NCBI GenBank assembly: GCA_003527885.1
Contig: DPWB01000389.1
Location: 17,690 to 25,846 of the forward strand
DNA from: Candidatus Competibacteraceae bacterium
GTDB taxonomy: Bacteria; Pseudomonadota; Gammaproteobacteria; Competibacterales; Competibacteraceae
DNA length: 8,157 bases
Reading direction: 5' to 3'
The translations under genes and the position numbers were made by a program. Shown in pieces: positions 1-7,368 of the stretch; position 1 is the first letter of the stretch; each line of letters starts with the position of its first letter. The notes under the pieces are model-generated. The model worked only from the letters and a program-made list of their open reading frames with translations, made no database searches and had not been told where the DNA came from.

Positions 1-1
1 C

Positions 2-925
2 GTGGCGCCCGGCGACACGCTGTGGTCGATCGCCGGCCGGTTCCTGCAAAACCCCTGGCAGTGGCGGCGGATCTGGCGGCAAAATCCCCAGCTTCGCAGC
101 CCGCACCGGATCTATCCGGGCGACGTGCTCCGCTTCAGCCACGACGCCGACGGCAACCCGCAACTGGTCGCCACCCGTGGCGAGGTGCCGTTGATCAAGC
201 TCTCGCCCGAGGTCCGCGCCGAAACGCTGACCCAGCCGATCCCGGCGGTTCCCCGCGACGCGGTCGAATCGTTTCTGACCCGCGCCGAAGTGATGAGCGC
301 AGCGAATTGGCGCAGTATGCCCTACATCATCGCCGATGACGACGAGCAGGCGGTTTACGCCGACCGCGACCGAGTTTATGTTCGAGGCCCCAGTTTTGAC
401 CAGGCGCACTATCAGGTGTTCCGTCCCGGCGAGGAGTTGCGCGAGCCCGGTTCCGGCCGTTCGTTGGGCGTTGCCGGTATCTATCTCGGTCAGGCGACGC
501 TGGAGCGGGATGAGAGCCCGGCCACGTTCATCCTGTCCCACACCGTCGCACCGATCCGCGCCGGCGACCGGTTGCTGGCGGTCGAGGAGGAGCGCGAGCT
601 GTACAGCTTCGAGCCGCATCCGGTACCGCCGGACACCGAAGGCGCCATCATCGCCAAGCTCGACGCCGACGTGACCCAGATCACCCAATACAGCAGCGTC
701 ATCATCAATCTGGGCGCTCAGGATGGGATCGAGCCCGGCCACGTTTTGGCGGTGTTCGGCAAGGACCGCAAGGTCGAGGATCCGGTATCGGGCGGGACCG
801 TGCGCCTGCCGGGCGAGCGGGCCGGCTTGGTGATGATCTATAAGGCCCACGAGCTGGTCAGCTACGGGCTGGTGATGCAGGCCGAACGTTCCATCCGCTT
901 GCAGGACCGGGTGATCACGCCCTGA
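2..925 (+). CDS. LysM-domain protein, 5'-truncated by the window edge
   Basis: The first ~45 visible residues are most of a LysM peptidoglycan-binding domain: PGDTLWSIAGRFL at residues 3-15, then WQWRRIW, NPQL and a closing IYPGDVLRF (38-45). LysM domains normally begin one or two residues before this point, and the family usually has a signal peptide, so the GTG at position 2 is probably an internal valine and the true start lies upstream of the window. The rest (about 60-307) is a beta-rich region with no catalytic motif I recognise. Near its end is INLGAQDGIEPGHVLAVF (235-252), resembling the NxGxxDGhxxGxxLxV pattern of some envelope-protein C-terminal domains. Proteins like this are commonly encoded just upstream of dprA in gammaproteobacteria, often after fmt and def. 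The role is presumably in the periplasm or cell wall, but is not established. The stop is TGA at 923-925. LysM identity is secure; function is not. Confidence 0.85.
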   Translation: MAPGDTLWSIAGRFLQNPWQWRRIWRQNPQLRSPHRIYPGDVLRFSHDADGNPQLVATRGEVPLIKLSPEVRAETLTQPIPAVPRDAVESFLTRAEVMSAANWRSMPYIIADDDEQAVYADRDRVYVRGPSFDQAHYQVFRPGEELREPGSGRSLGVAGIYLGQATLERDESPATFILSHTVAPIRAGDRLLAVEEERELYSFEPHPVPPDTEGAIIAKLDADVTQITQYSSVIINLGAQDGIEPGHVLAVFGKDRKVEDPVSGGTVRLPGERAGLVMIYKAHELVSYGLVMQAERSIRLQDRVITP

Positions 926-963
926 ACCGGGACGCCGCGCCGCCAGCGACCGATCCCGCGGGA

Positions 964-2049
964 TTGCTGGCGCTGTTACGGGCGCCGGGCATCGGCCCGG
1001 CCCGCTTCGACCGGCTGCTGGAGCACTTTGGCTCGGCCGGGGCCGCCTTGGCCGCCGACCGGGCCGAGTGGGACCGGCTCGGCCTGCCCGCCGCCGCGCT
1101 CGACTATTTGCGCGAGCCCGACTGGCGGGGGGTCGAGCGGGATTTGGCCTGGTTGGAACGGCCCGGCAACCGGTTGCTGGCGCTGGACGACAGCCGTTAT
1201 CCGCCGCTGTTGCGGCAACTCGTCCACCCGCCGCCCCTGCTGTTCGTCTGCGGTGCGGTGGACAGCCTGCGCGCGCCGCAACTGGCCATCGTCGGAACCC
1301 GCCATCCCACGCCGCCGGGCCGGGAAACCGCCCGGCAGTTCGCCGCCTTTCTCGCCGAAGGCGGCTTGACGGTCACCAGCGGTCTGGCGCTCGGCATCGA
1401 CGCGGCCGCCCATCAGGGCGCGCTGGCCGCCGGGGGCTGGACCGTGGCGGTCACCGGCACCAGCCTGGAGCGGGTGTATCCCGCCAAACACCGGGATTTG
1501 GCCCACGCCATCGCCGAACGCGGCGCGCTGGTCTCGGAATTTCCCATCGGCACGCCGGCGCTGGCCGAGAATTTCCCGCGCCGCAACCGCCTGATCAGCG
1601 GGTTGGCGCTGGGGGTGCTGGTGGTGGAAGCGGCCTTGCAGAGCGGCTCGCTCATCACCGCCCGCTTGGCGCTCGATCAGGGGCGGGAAGTGTTCGCCAT
1701 TCCCGGCTCCATTCACAATCCGCTGGCCAAAGGCTGTCACGCACTGCTCCGGCAGGGTGCAAAGCTGGTGGAAACCGCCGCCGATATTCTGGAAGAATTG
1801 GGTCCGCTGGCGGCGGCGGGCGCCGGTACGCCCGTCGCTTCGGCGACGGCGCTGATGCCGCCGAAGCCGCTGGATGAGGATTACCGCCAGCTGCTGGCGG
1901 CGATGGGCGATGCGCCGGCGGCGGTCGATCTGCTGGTGGAGCGTTGCGGATTGACTGCGGAAGTGGTTTCCTCCATGCTGCTGATCTTGGAATTGGAGGG
2001 TTACGTGGCGGCCGTTCCCGGCGGTAGGTACTGTCGCCTCAAAGCGTGA
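964..2049 (+). CDS. dprA: DNA processing protein DprA (Smf)
   Basis: DprA loads RecA onto incoming single-stranded DNA during natural transformation; it is cytoplasmic and widespread even in species not known to be competent. The N-terminus has a helix-hairpin-helix-like segment (LLRAPGIGPARF, residues 4-15). The Rossmann-like DNA-binding core spans about 75-280: LAIVGTRHPTPPGRETA (107-123), TSGLALGIDAAAHQGAL (138-154), VTGTSLERVYPAKH (163-176), SEFPIGTPALAENFPRRNRLISGL (191-214, given here by position) and VVEAALQSGSLITARLA (220-236). After a variable linker, the C-terminal winged helix of the family occupies about 303-360. The length, 361 aa, is normal. The start is uncertain: TTG at 964 is the only ATG/GTG/TTG in the open frame before the conserved region, but it leaves almost no N-terminal extension and has no good ribosome binding site. 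A CTG at 922 overlapping the upstream stop may be the true start. Family assignment is very secure. Confidence 0.95.
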   Translation: MLALLRAPGIGPARFDRLLEHFGSAGAALAADRAEWDRLGLPAAALDYLREPDWRGVERDLAWLERPGNRLLALDDSRYPPLLRQLVHPPPLLFVCGAVDSLRAPQLAIVGTRHPTPPGRETARQFAAFLAEGGLTVTSGLALGIDAAAHQGALAAGGWTVAVTGTSLERVYPAKHRDLAHAIAERGALVSEFPIGTPALAENFPRRNRLISGLALGVLVVEAALQSGSLITARLALDQGREVFAIPGSIHNPLAKGCHALLRQGAKLVETAADILEELGPLAAAGAGTPVASATALMPPKPLDEDYRQLLAAMGDAPAAVDLLVERCGLTAEVVSSMLLILELEGYVAAVPGGRYCRLKA

Positions 2050-2081
2050 CCGCCGGCCGTCGCCTTCCGGGATCGGCCTCC

Positions 2082-2112
2082 ACCCTCGCCGGATGACGGG
2101 GGTTTTTGTTTT
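2082..2112 (+). terminator. Terminator-like hairpin between dprA and smg
   Basis: ACCCTCG at 2082-2088 can pair with CGGGGGT at 2097-2103, a 7-bp stem with one G-U wobble around an 8-nt loop. The T-rich run TTTTTGTTTT (2103-2112) follows at once, giving the form of a Rho-independent terminator. It lies 33 bp after the dprA stop and just before the smg ribosome binding site, so it would act as partial termination inside the cluster if functional. The stem is short, and activity is inferred from shape alone. Confidence 0.5.
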
Positions 2113-2114
2113 CC

Positions 2115-2122
2115 AAGGTGAG
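2115..2122 (+). promoter_or_regulatory. Ribosome binding site of smg
   Basis: AAGGTGAG lies 7 nt before the ATG at 2130. It fixes the smg start there, in preference to an in-frame TTG at 2106 that falls inside the preceding T-run. Confidence 0.8.
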
Positions 2123-2129
2123 CGTTGGA

Positions 2130-2600
2130 ATGAAAGAAAACGTGCTGGACGTGTTGATGTATCTGTTTCAACACTATATGGACGATGAGGCGGACGATGA
2201 CCCTGACCGTGAATCCATTCAGACCGACCTGCTGGCCGCCGGCTTTCCCTCCCGGGAAATCCAACAGGCCTTCGAGTGGCTGGACAGCCTGACCGAGCGC
2301 CAGACGGTTCCGCTGACGGTCAACCCCAGCTCCTTCCGCATTTACGTCGAACCGGAAGCCGCCAAGCTGGATGTGGAATGCCGGGGATTTCTGCTGTTTT
2401 TGGAGCAAAGCGGCGTGCTCGGCTCGGAAACCCGCGAGCTGGTGATCGATCGCGTCATGGCGCTCCAGGCCGACGAGATCGGTTTGAATCAGTTGAAATG
2501 GATCATTTTGATGGTATTGTTCAACCAGCCCGGCCAAGAAGAGGCCTACGCTTGGTTACAAGATCTGGTGTTCGACGAGGTTCCCGGTTACCTGCATTAG
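2130..2600 (+). CDS. smg: Smg family protein (DUF494)
   Basis: This is a 156-residue protein matching E. coli Smg (157 aa) nearly end to end: MKENVLDVLMYLFQHYMDDE at the N-terminus, FRIYVEPEAAKLDVECRGFL (69-88), LFLEQSGVLGSETRELVIDR (89-108) and LKWIILMVLFNQPGQEEAY (122-140), ending GYLH. The start is set by a Shine-Dalgarno at 2115-2122 and by the conserved N-terminus. The molecular function is unknown in the family. It is a small, acidic, probably helical cytoplasmic protein with no signal peptide or clear membrane segment. Its conserved position between dprA and topA/tsaC (E. coli: dprA-smg-yrdD-tsaC) suggests a link to nucleic-acid metabolism, but that is inference from neighbourhood only. 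Confidence 0.95.
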   Translation: MKENVLDVLMYLFQHYMDDEADDDPDRESIQTDLLAAGFPSREIQQAFEWLDSLTERQTVPLTVNPSSFRIYVEPEAAKLDVECRGFLLFLEQSGVLGSETRELVIDRVMALQADEIGLNQLKWIILMVLFNQPGQEEAYAWLQDLVFDEVPGYLH

Positions 2601-2604
2601 GTCT

Positions 2605-2628
2605 CGAGCGCGCGCTTTTCGCGCCTCG
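2605..2628 (+). other. Stable GC hairpin directly after smg
   Basis: CGAG (2605-2608) pairs with CTCG (2625-2628). Then, with C2609 bulged, GCGCG (2610-2614) pairs with CGCGC (2620-2624) around a CTTTT loop. The hairpin begins 5 nt after the smg stop. No T-run follows, so it is not a classical terminator. It could protect the 3' end of an upstream transcript or form part of the topA leader. Confidence 0.5.
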
Positions 2629-2640
2629 CCCGAACTCTCG

Positions 2641-2678
2641 CCGCCCGGCGGCTCTGGGCGGGCGCTCCCACCCTTTTT
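2641..2678 (+). terminator. Terminator-like hairpin with a competing alternative, ahead of topA
   Basis: GGGCGGG (2656-2662) and CCCACCC (2667-2673) form a stem with one C-A mismatch and a CGCT tetraloop, followed immediately by TTTTT (2674-2678). This is an intrinsic-terminator shape ending 15 nt before the topA ATG. An upstream CCGCCC (2641-2646) can pair perfectly with GGGCGG (2656-2661), which would disrupt the terminator. Two mutually exclusive folds of this kind are the hallmark of an attenuator, but in GC-rich DNA they can arise by chance. Function is inferred. Confidence 0.45.
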
Positions 2679-2693
2679 ATCCATGCTGAGCTC

Positions 2694-5246
2694 ATGAGTA
2701 AAAACCTGGTCATTGTCGAGTCGCCGGCCAAGGCGAAGACGATCAAGAAATATCTGGGCCCGGATTTCGAGATACTCGCTTCCTACGGTCACGTACGCGA
2801 TCTGGTGCCCAAGGAAGGCGCGGTCGATCCCGAGCGCGACTTCACCATGAAATATCAGCTCATCGACAAGAACGAGCGCCATGTCGAGGCCATCGTCAAG
2901 GCGCTGGCCAAAGCGGATACGTTGTATCTGGCCACCGATCCCGACCGCGAAGGCGAAGCCATTTCCTGGCACCTGTACGAAATTCTGAGACAGCGCGATT
3001 TGCTGCGCGACAAACCGGTCCAACGGGTGGTGTTCCACGAAATCACCCAGCGGGCGATTCAGGATGCCGTCGATCATCCGCGCAAGCTGTCGCTGGATTT
3101 GGTCAACGCCCAGCAAGCCCGCCGCGCCCTGGATTACTTGGTCGGGTTCAATCTGTCGCCGCTGTTGTGGAAAAAAATCCGTCCCGGCCTGTCCGCGGGC
3201 CGGGTGCAATCGCCGGCGCTGCGGATGATCGTCGAGCGCGAGCAGGAAATCGAAGGCTTCCAGACGCGGGAGTATTGGACGCTGGAAGCCGACGCCGCCA
3301 AACAGGCCCAACCTTTCAGCGCCCGTCTGAGCGAATACGGCGGCGCCAAGCTGACCCAGTTCAGCGTTACGGATCGCGGGCAGGCGCAGGCCATGGAGCG
3401 GGATTTGCTGGGCGCCGCCCGCGCCCAACTGGCCGAATCCAAAGCGTCGGATTCCGCCGCCATCGGCCGCTTGCGGGTGGCGCGGGTCGAGCGCAAGCAG
3501 CGCAAGCGCAACCCGGCCGCGCCGTTCACCACCTCGACCTTGCAGCAGGAAGCCTCGCGCAAGCTGGGTTTTTCGACCCAGCGCACCATGCGGGTCGCCC
3601 AGCAACTGTATGAAGGCATCGACACCGGCCAGGGCGCGGTCGGGCTGATCACTTACATGCGCACCGACTCGGTCAATCTGGCGCAAGAAGCGATCGCCGC
3701 GATCCGAGACTTGATCGCCCGGCGCTACGGGGCGCACAACGTCCCAGCCAGCCCCCGCTTGTTCAAAACCAAAGCCAAGAACGCCCAAGAGGCGCACGAA
3801 GCGATCCGGCCGACCGAGGTGGCGGTGACGCCGGATTCGATCCGCGCCCGGCTCAACGCCGACCAACACGCGCTTTACGAACTGGTCTGGAAGCGCACCG
3901 TGGCCTGTCAGATGATTTCGGCGACGCTGGATACGGTCGCCGTGGATTTGGGTTGCGGCGCCGGCAACACTTTTCGCGCCACCGGCTCGACGGTCGCCGA
4001 ACCGGGTTTTATGGCGGTTTACCAGGAAGGGGTGGACGATCGCGGCGACGACGACGACGACCGGATGTTGCCGCCCCTGCGCGAGGGGGATTGGGTGGAC
4101 TTGTTGGCGCTGCGGCCGGAGCAGCATTTCACCGAGCCGCCGCCGCGCTATTCCGAAGCCAGTCTGGTCAAGGTGCTGGAGGAATACGGGATCGGTCGCC
4201 CTTCCACTTATGCCGCGATCATTTCGACGCTGCTGGCGCGCGACTATGCGCTGCTGGACAACCGCCGCTTCAAGCCGACCGACATCGGCCGGATCGTCAA
4301 CCGCTTTCTGACCCGGCATTTCACCCGTTACGTGGATTACGACTTCACCGCCCGACTGGAAGACGAGTTGGACGCGGTGTCGCGGGGGGAAGAAGACTGG
4401 GTGCCGCTGATGCGGGGTTTTTGGAACCCGTTCAAGCAATTGGTCGAAGAAAAGACCGAAAGCGTTTCACGCCAGGAAGTGATCCAAAGCCGTGAGTTGG
4501 GGCTCGATCCCAAAACCGGCAAGCCGGTTTCGGTGCGGATGGGGCGGTTCGGGCCGTTCGCGCAGATCGGCGTCAAGGAAGATGCCGACAAGCCGCGTTT
4601 TGCCAGCCTGCGGCAGGACCAGCGCATGGACGCCATCACCCTGGATGACGCCCTGGCGCTGTTTCGGTTGCCGCGCGATTTGGGGGCCAACGCCGAAGGC
4701 GAGCCGATGCAAGTCAGCATCGGCCGGTTTGGACCCTACGTGCGCTACGGTAAGACGTACGTTTCACTGAAGGATGAGGATCCCTATAGCGTCAGCCGCG
4801 AGCGGGCGCTGGAACTGATCGCCGCGCACCAACAAGTGGCGGCCAACAAAGTGTTGCACGCATTTCCCGAATCGCCGATCCAGATTTTGAACGGCCGGTA
4901 CGGGCCTTATATCAGCGACGGCAAAAAAAACGCCCGTTTGCCCAAGGGCCGCGAACCGGCGAGTTTGACCTTGGCCGAATGCGAAACGCTGGTGCGCGAG
5001 GCCCCCGAGAAGAAAGCCAACCCGCGCCGCGCCGGTAAAGCGGGTTCCGGTAAGGCGGCGGGCGCTAAGGCGTCGGCCGCCAAGGCAACGTCGGGCAAGA
5101 TGGCGAGCGTCAAGACCCCTGCCGCCAAAAAGACTGCCGCCGAAACGCCGGCGGCCGAAACGCCGGCCGTCAAGACCAAGCGCGCGAAGGCGGCGACCGC
5201 CACCAAGAAATCCGCCGCCAGCGTCGCGGCCTCGCGCCAGCGTTGA
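2694..5246 (+). CDS. topA: DNA topoisomerase I (type IA), lacking zinc ribbons and with a basic tail
   Basis: TopA relaxes negatively supercoiled DNA by cutting one strand through a 5'-phosphotyrosine link. The Toprim domain is at the N-terminus (VIVESPAKAKTIKKYLG, 6-22; metal-binding ATDPDREGEA, 80-89, with D82, D84, E86). The strand-binding region has LSAGRVQSPALR (166-177), and the catalytic tyrosine is Y321 in LITYMRTDSVNL (318-329). EEYGIGRPSTYA (496-507) is also typical. After about 600 the E. coli pattern stops: no four-cysteine zinc ribbons exist (only one Cys after residue 421). Instead there are three repeats, GRFGPFAQIG (617-626), GRFGPYVRYG (677-686) and GRYGPYISDG (734-743), then an Ala/Lys/Thr-rich tail (about 772-850). 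The length is 850 aa. The ATG at 2694 has only a weak GAG upstream, but the N-terminus aligns with the family. Identity is essentially certain. Confidence 0.99.
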   Translation: MSKNLVIVESPAKAKTIKKYLGPDFEILASYGHVRDLVPKEGAVDPERDFTMKYQLIDKNERHVEAIVKALAKADTLYLATDPDREGEAISWHLYEILRQRDLLRDKPVQRVVFHEITQRAIQDAVDHPRKLSLDLVNAQQARRALDYLVGFNLSPLLWKKIRPGLSAGRVQSPALRMIVEREQEIEGFQTREYWTLEADAAKQAQPFSARLSEYGGAKLTQFSVTDRGQAQAMERDLLGAARAQLAESKASDSAAIGRLRVARVERKQRKRNPAAPFTTSTLQQEASRKLGFSTQRTMRVAQQLYEGIDTGQGAVGLITYMRTDSVNLAQEAIAAIRDLIARRYGAHNVPASPRLFKTKAKNAQEAHEAIRPTEVAVTPDSIRARLNADQHALYELVWKRTVACQMISATLDTVAVDLGCGAGNTFRATGSTVAEPGFMAVYQEGVDDRGDDDDDRMLPPLREGDWVDLLALRPEQHFTEPPPRYSEASLVKVLEEYGIGRPSTYAAIISTLLARDYALLDNRRFKPTDIGRIVNRFLTRHFTRYVDYDFTARLEDELDAVSRGEEDWVPLMRGFWNPFKQLVEEKTESVSRQEVIQSRELGLDPKTGKPVSVRMGRFGPFAQIGVKEDADKPRFASLRQDQRMDAITLDDALALFRLPRDLGANAEGEPMQVSIGRFGPYVRYGKTYVSLKDEDPYSVSRERALELIAAHQQVAANKVLHAFPESPIQILNGRYGPYISDGKKNARLPKGREPASLTLAECETLVREAPEKKANPRRAGKAGSGKAAGAKASAAKATSGKMASVKTPAAKKTAAETPAAETPAVKTKRAKAATATKKSAASVAASRQR
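5007..5243 (+). other. Low-complexity, histone-like C-terminal tail of TopA
   Basis: About 79 codons are dominated by Ala, Lys and Thr, with repeated AK, KAA, KTPA and ETPA units and almost no hydrophobic residues. The segment resembles histone H1-like or AlgP-like tails. In mycobacterial TopA, which also lacks zinc ribbons, a basic C-terminal tail is known to aid DNA binding and strand passage; the same job here is inference. Confidence 0.8.
5139..5168 (+). repeat. Two-copy 15-bp tandem repeat inside topA
   Basis: GCCGAAACGCCGGCG (5139-5153) is followed directly by GCCGAAACGCCGGCC (5154-5168), 14 of 15 bases identical, encoding AETPA twice. It is in frame, so copy-number change would lengthen or shorten the tail without a frameshift. 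It probably arose by slippage. Confidence 0.8.
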
Positions 5247-5247
5247 C

Positions 5248-5802
5248 GTGGAGGCGCGCTTGCGCGCCGCCGTCCGGGCGATCCGGGCCGGCGGCATCAT
5301 CGCCTATCCGACTGAAGCGGTTTACGGCTTGGGCTGCAATCCGCTCGCCGAACGGGCGGTGCGGCGCTTGCTGGCGCTCAAACGGCGACCGGCCTCGAAG
5401 GGACTGATCCTGATCGCCGCCGATATTGCGCAGCTCGATCCCTTCTTGCAGCCGCTGACGTTGGCCGAGCGGGAGCGGATCGCCGCCAGCTGGCCGGGAC
5501 CGCACACTTGGCTGATTCCCGCAAAGCCCGAAACGCCCCGCTGGCTGCGGGGCCGGCACGACACGCTGGCGGTGCGGGTGACCGCTCATCCGCTGGCGGC
5601 GGCGCTGTGCCGGGCGTGCGGCCACCCGCTGGTTTCGACCAGCGCCAACCGGAGCGGCCGGCCGCCGGCGCGGACGGCGCTGGCGGTTCGCCGACAACTG
5701 GGCCGCGATCTCGATTATCTTCTGTCCGGTTCGACCGGCGGCGCGGCCCAGCCGACGGAAATCCGTGATTTGCGCAGCGGCCGACGGATCCGCAGCGGTT
5801 GA
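5248..5802 (+). CDS. tsaC: Threonylcarbamoyl-AMP synthase TsaC (YrdC/Sua5 family)
   Basis: TsaC makes threonylcarbamoyl-AMP from threonine, bicarbonate and ATP, the first step of the t6A37 modification of ANN-decoding tRNAs; TsaD with TsaB and TsaE finishes it. Visible family motifs are YPTEAVYGLGC (20-30), the substrate-binding KRRPASKG (45-52), WPGPHTW (82-88), AVRVTAHP (108-115) and the nucleotide-site STSAN (130-134), with PTEIRDL near the end (169-175). The length, 184 aa, fits the short bacterial TsaC (E. coli 190) rather than the longer Sua5, which has an extra C-terminal domain. The GTG start lies one base after the topA stop with no Shine-Dalgarno, so translational coupling to topA is likely. 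A 7-bp inverted repeat sits in the first codons (5253-5268). It is the last gene of the plus-strand cluster. Confidence 0.95.
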   Translation: MEARLRAAVRAIRAGGIIAYPTEAVYGLGCNPLAERAVRRLLALKRRPASKGLILIAADIAQLDPFLQPLTLAERERIAASWPGPHTWLIPAKPETPRWLRGRHDTLAVRVTAHPLAAALCRACGHPLVSTSANRSGRPPARTALAVRRQLGRDLDYLLSGSTGGAAQPTEIRDLRSGRRIRSG

Positions 5803-5881
5803 ACGAGGCGCGGCCCGGCCATCCATCCAGCGCGGCCGCCTTGCAGCCAGAGATGACGGCGCGGTCGGTTCGGCTTCCGGT

Positions 5882-6448
5882 TCAGGCCGCCGACTTTTCC
5901 CAACGATAGAGCCGCAGCGGCGGAATATTGAGCAGTTCCAGGCCGGCGCGCGCCGGCGTTCCCAGCAGCGGGCGAGCCAGTTCCGCAACCTGGTCGCTCA
6001 CTTGATAGGCAACGAAGCGTCCGCCAACGACCAGGGCCGAGGCGATCGCCTTGATGATGCTCGAACCGGTGTCGCGCCCGATCTTGGAAAACGGGATCCC
6101 CGAAACCACCGCCTCCGGCGCGGGCAGGTGGTGTTGCGCGAGCGTGTCTTGCAGTTCTTGAGCGCCGCCGCAATGCACGATGAGCCGGTCATCCTCGATT
6201 TGCCGGAGCAGCGTGCAAAATTGGGGGTTGATCTCGATGCTCAGCAATTTTGCATCCGGTGGCAGCGCGTTCAAAAACGCTTGGGTGGTGCCGCCGACCC
6301 CCGCGCCCAGTTCCACCACGGTTTTGGCCGAGCGCATTTCCGACCAGTGTACGATGCGCTGTTCGAGGAAGCGCGAGCTGGGAATGATGGAGGAGACTTG
6401 GCCTGGGTTTTTCAAGAACTCCCGCAAAAAGAGCAGTTTGTTGTTCAT
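5882..6448 (-). CDS. PmtA-like class I SAM-dependent methyltransferase
   Basis: This 188-residue protein has the class I methyltransferase fold: motif I VVELGAGVGGTT (44-55), the acidic residue after strand 2 in LLSIEINP (69-76, E72) and a motif-IV-like VVSGIPFS (114-121). The opening FLREFLKNPGQVSSIIPSSR (7-26) and the late NIPPLRLYRW (174-183) are typical of the phospholipid N-methyltransferase (PmtA) and KsgA-related group, COG3963. Members named PmtA methylate phosphatidylethanolamine towards phosphatidylcholine, but many relatives are untested, so the substrate is open. There is no membrane segment. The ATG at 6448 is followed by the conserved N-terminus and an in-frame TGA lies 27 bases upstream, so the start is well bounded. 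No clear Shine-Dalgarno is visible. It lies 102 bp after the phosphorylase gene on the same strand and converges with tsaC. Fold is confident; substrate is low confidence. Confidence 0.85.
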   Translation of the reverse strand: MNNKLLFLREFLKNPGQVSSIIPSSRFLEQRIVHWSEMRSAKTVVELGAGVGGTTQAFLNALPPDAKLLSIEINPQFCTLLRQIEDDRLIVHCGGAQELQDTLAQHHLPAPEAVVSGIPFSKIGRDTGSSIIKAIASALVVGGRFVAYQVSDQVAELARPLLGTPARAGLELLNIPPLRLYRWEKSAA

Positions 6449-6482
6449 TAGGGTTTCGGTGAGCGGTGGGTTTCAGGGAGCG

Positions 6483-6527
6483 GCGCCATTGTTCTTGGCG
6501 ATGGCGCGCCCGTTGGTCGCATGGCGC
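6483..6527. repeat. Inverted repeat with a duplicated right arm
   Basis: GCGCCAT (6483-6489) is complementary to ATGGCGC at 6501-6507 (11-nt loop) and again to ATGGCGC at 6521-6527 (31-nt loop). The three arms fill much of the gap between the phosphorylase stop and the methyltransferase start. No T-run follows on either strand, so a terminator is unlikely. A protein-binding site or a leader fold for the methyltransferase mRNA is possible but unproven. Confidence 0.5.
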
Positions 6528-6550
6528 TGTTGCCGGATAAACGGCGATTT

Positions 6551-7312
<762 letters not shown>

Positions 7313-7368
7313 TCACCCCGCGAACGGGCGCGGCGCGTCAAGCTGGAAGAGGGCGGCACGAATAAGCC

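Noticed and set aside
976..1740. A 254-codon frame antisense to dprA
   Set aside because: Low-complexity Gly/Arg/Gln-rich shadow of a strongly conserved gene.
2556..4439. A 627-codon open frame antisense to topA and smg
   Set aside because: High-GC coding DNA often leaves the opposite strand open. The peptide is rich in Arg, Gly, Gln and His with no recognisable domain, while the sense strand encodes unmistakable TopA.
5803..5881. A bidirectional terminator between converging tsaC and methyltransferase genes
   Set aside because: There are GC-rich repeated GCGCGGCC words and a weak 5-bp inverted repeat, but no convincing stem with a T-run on either strand.
5765..6451. A 228-codon plus-strand frame opposite the methyltransferase gene
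   Set aside because: It has no motif, and the minus strand carries a complete SAM-binding methyltransferase signature.
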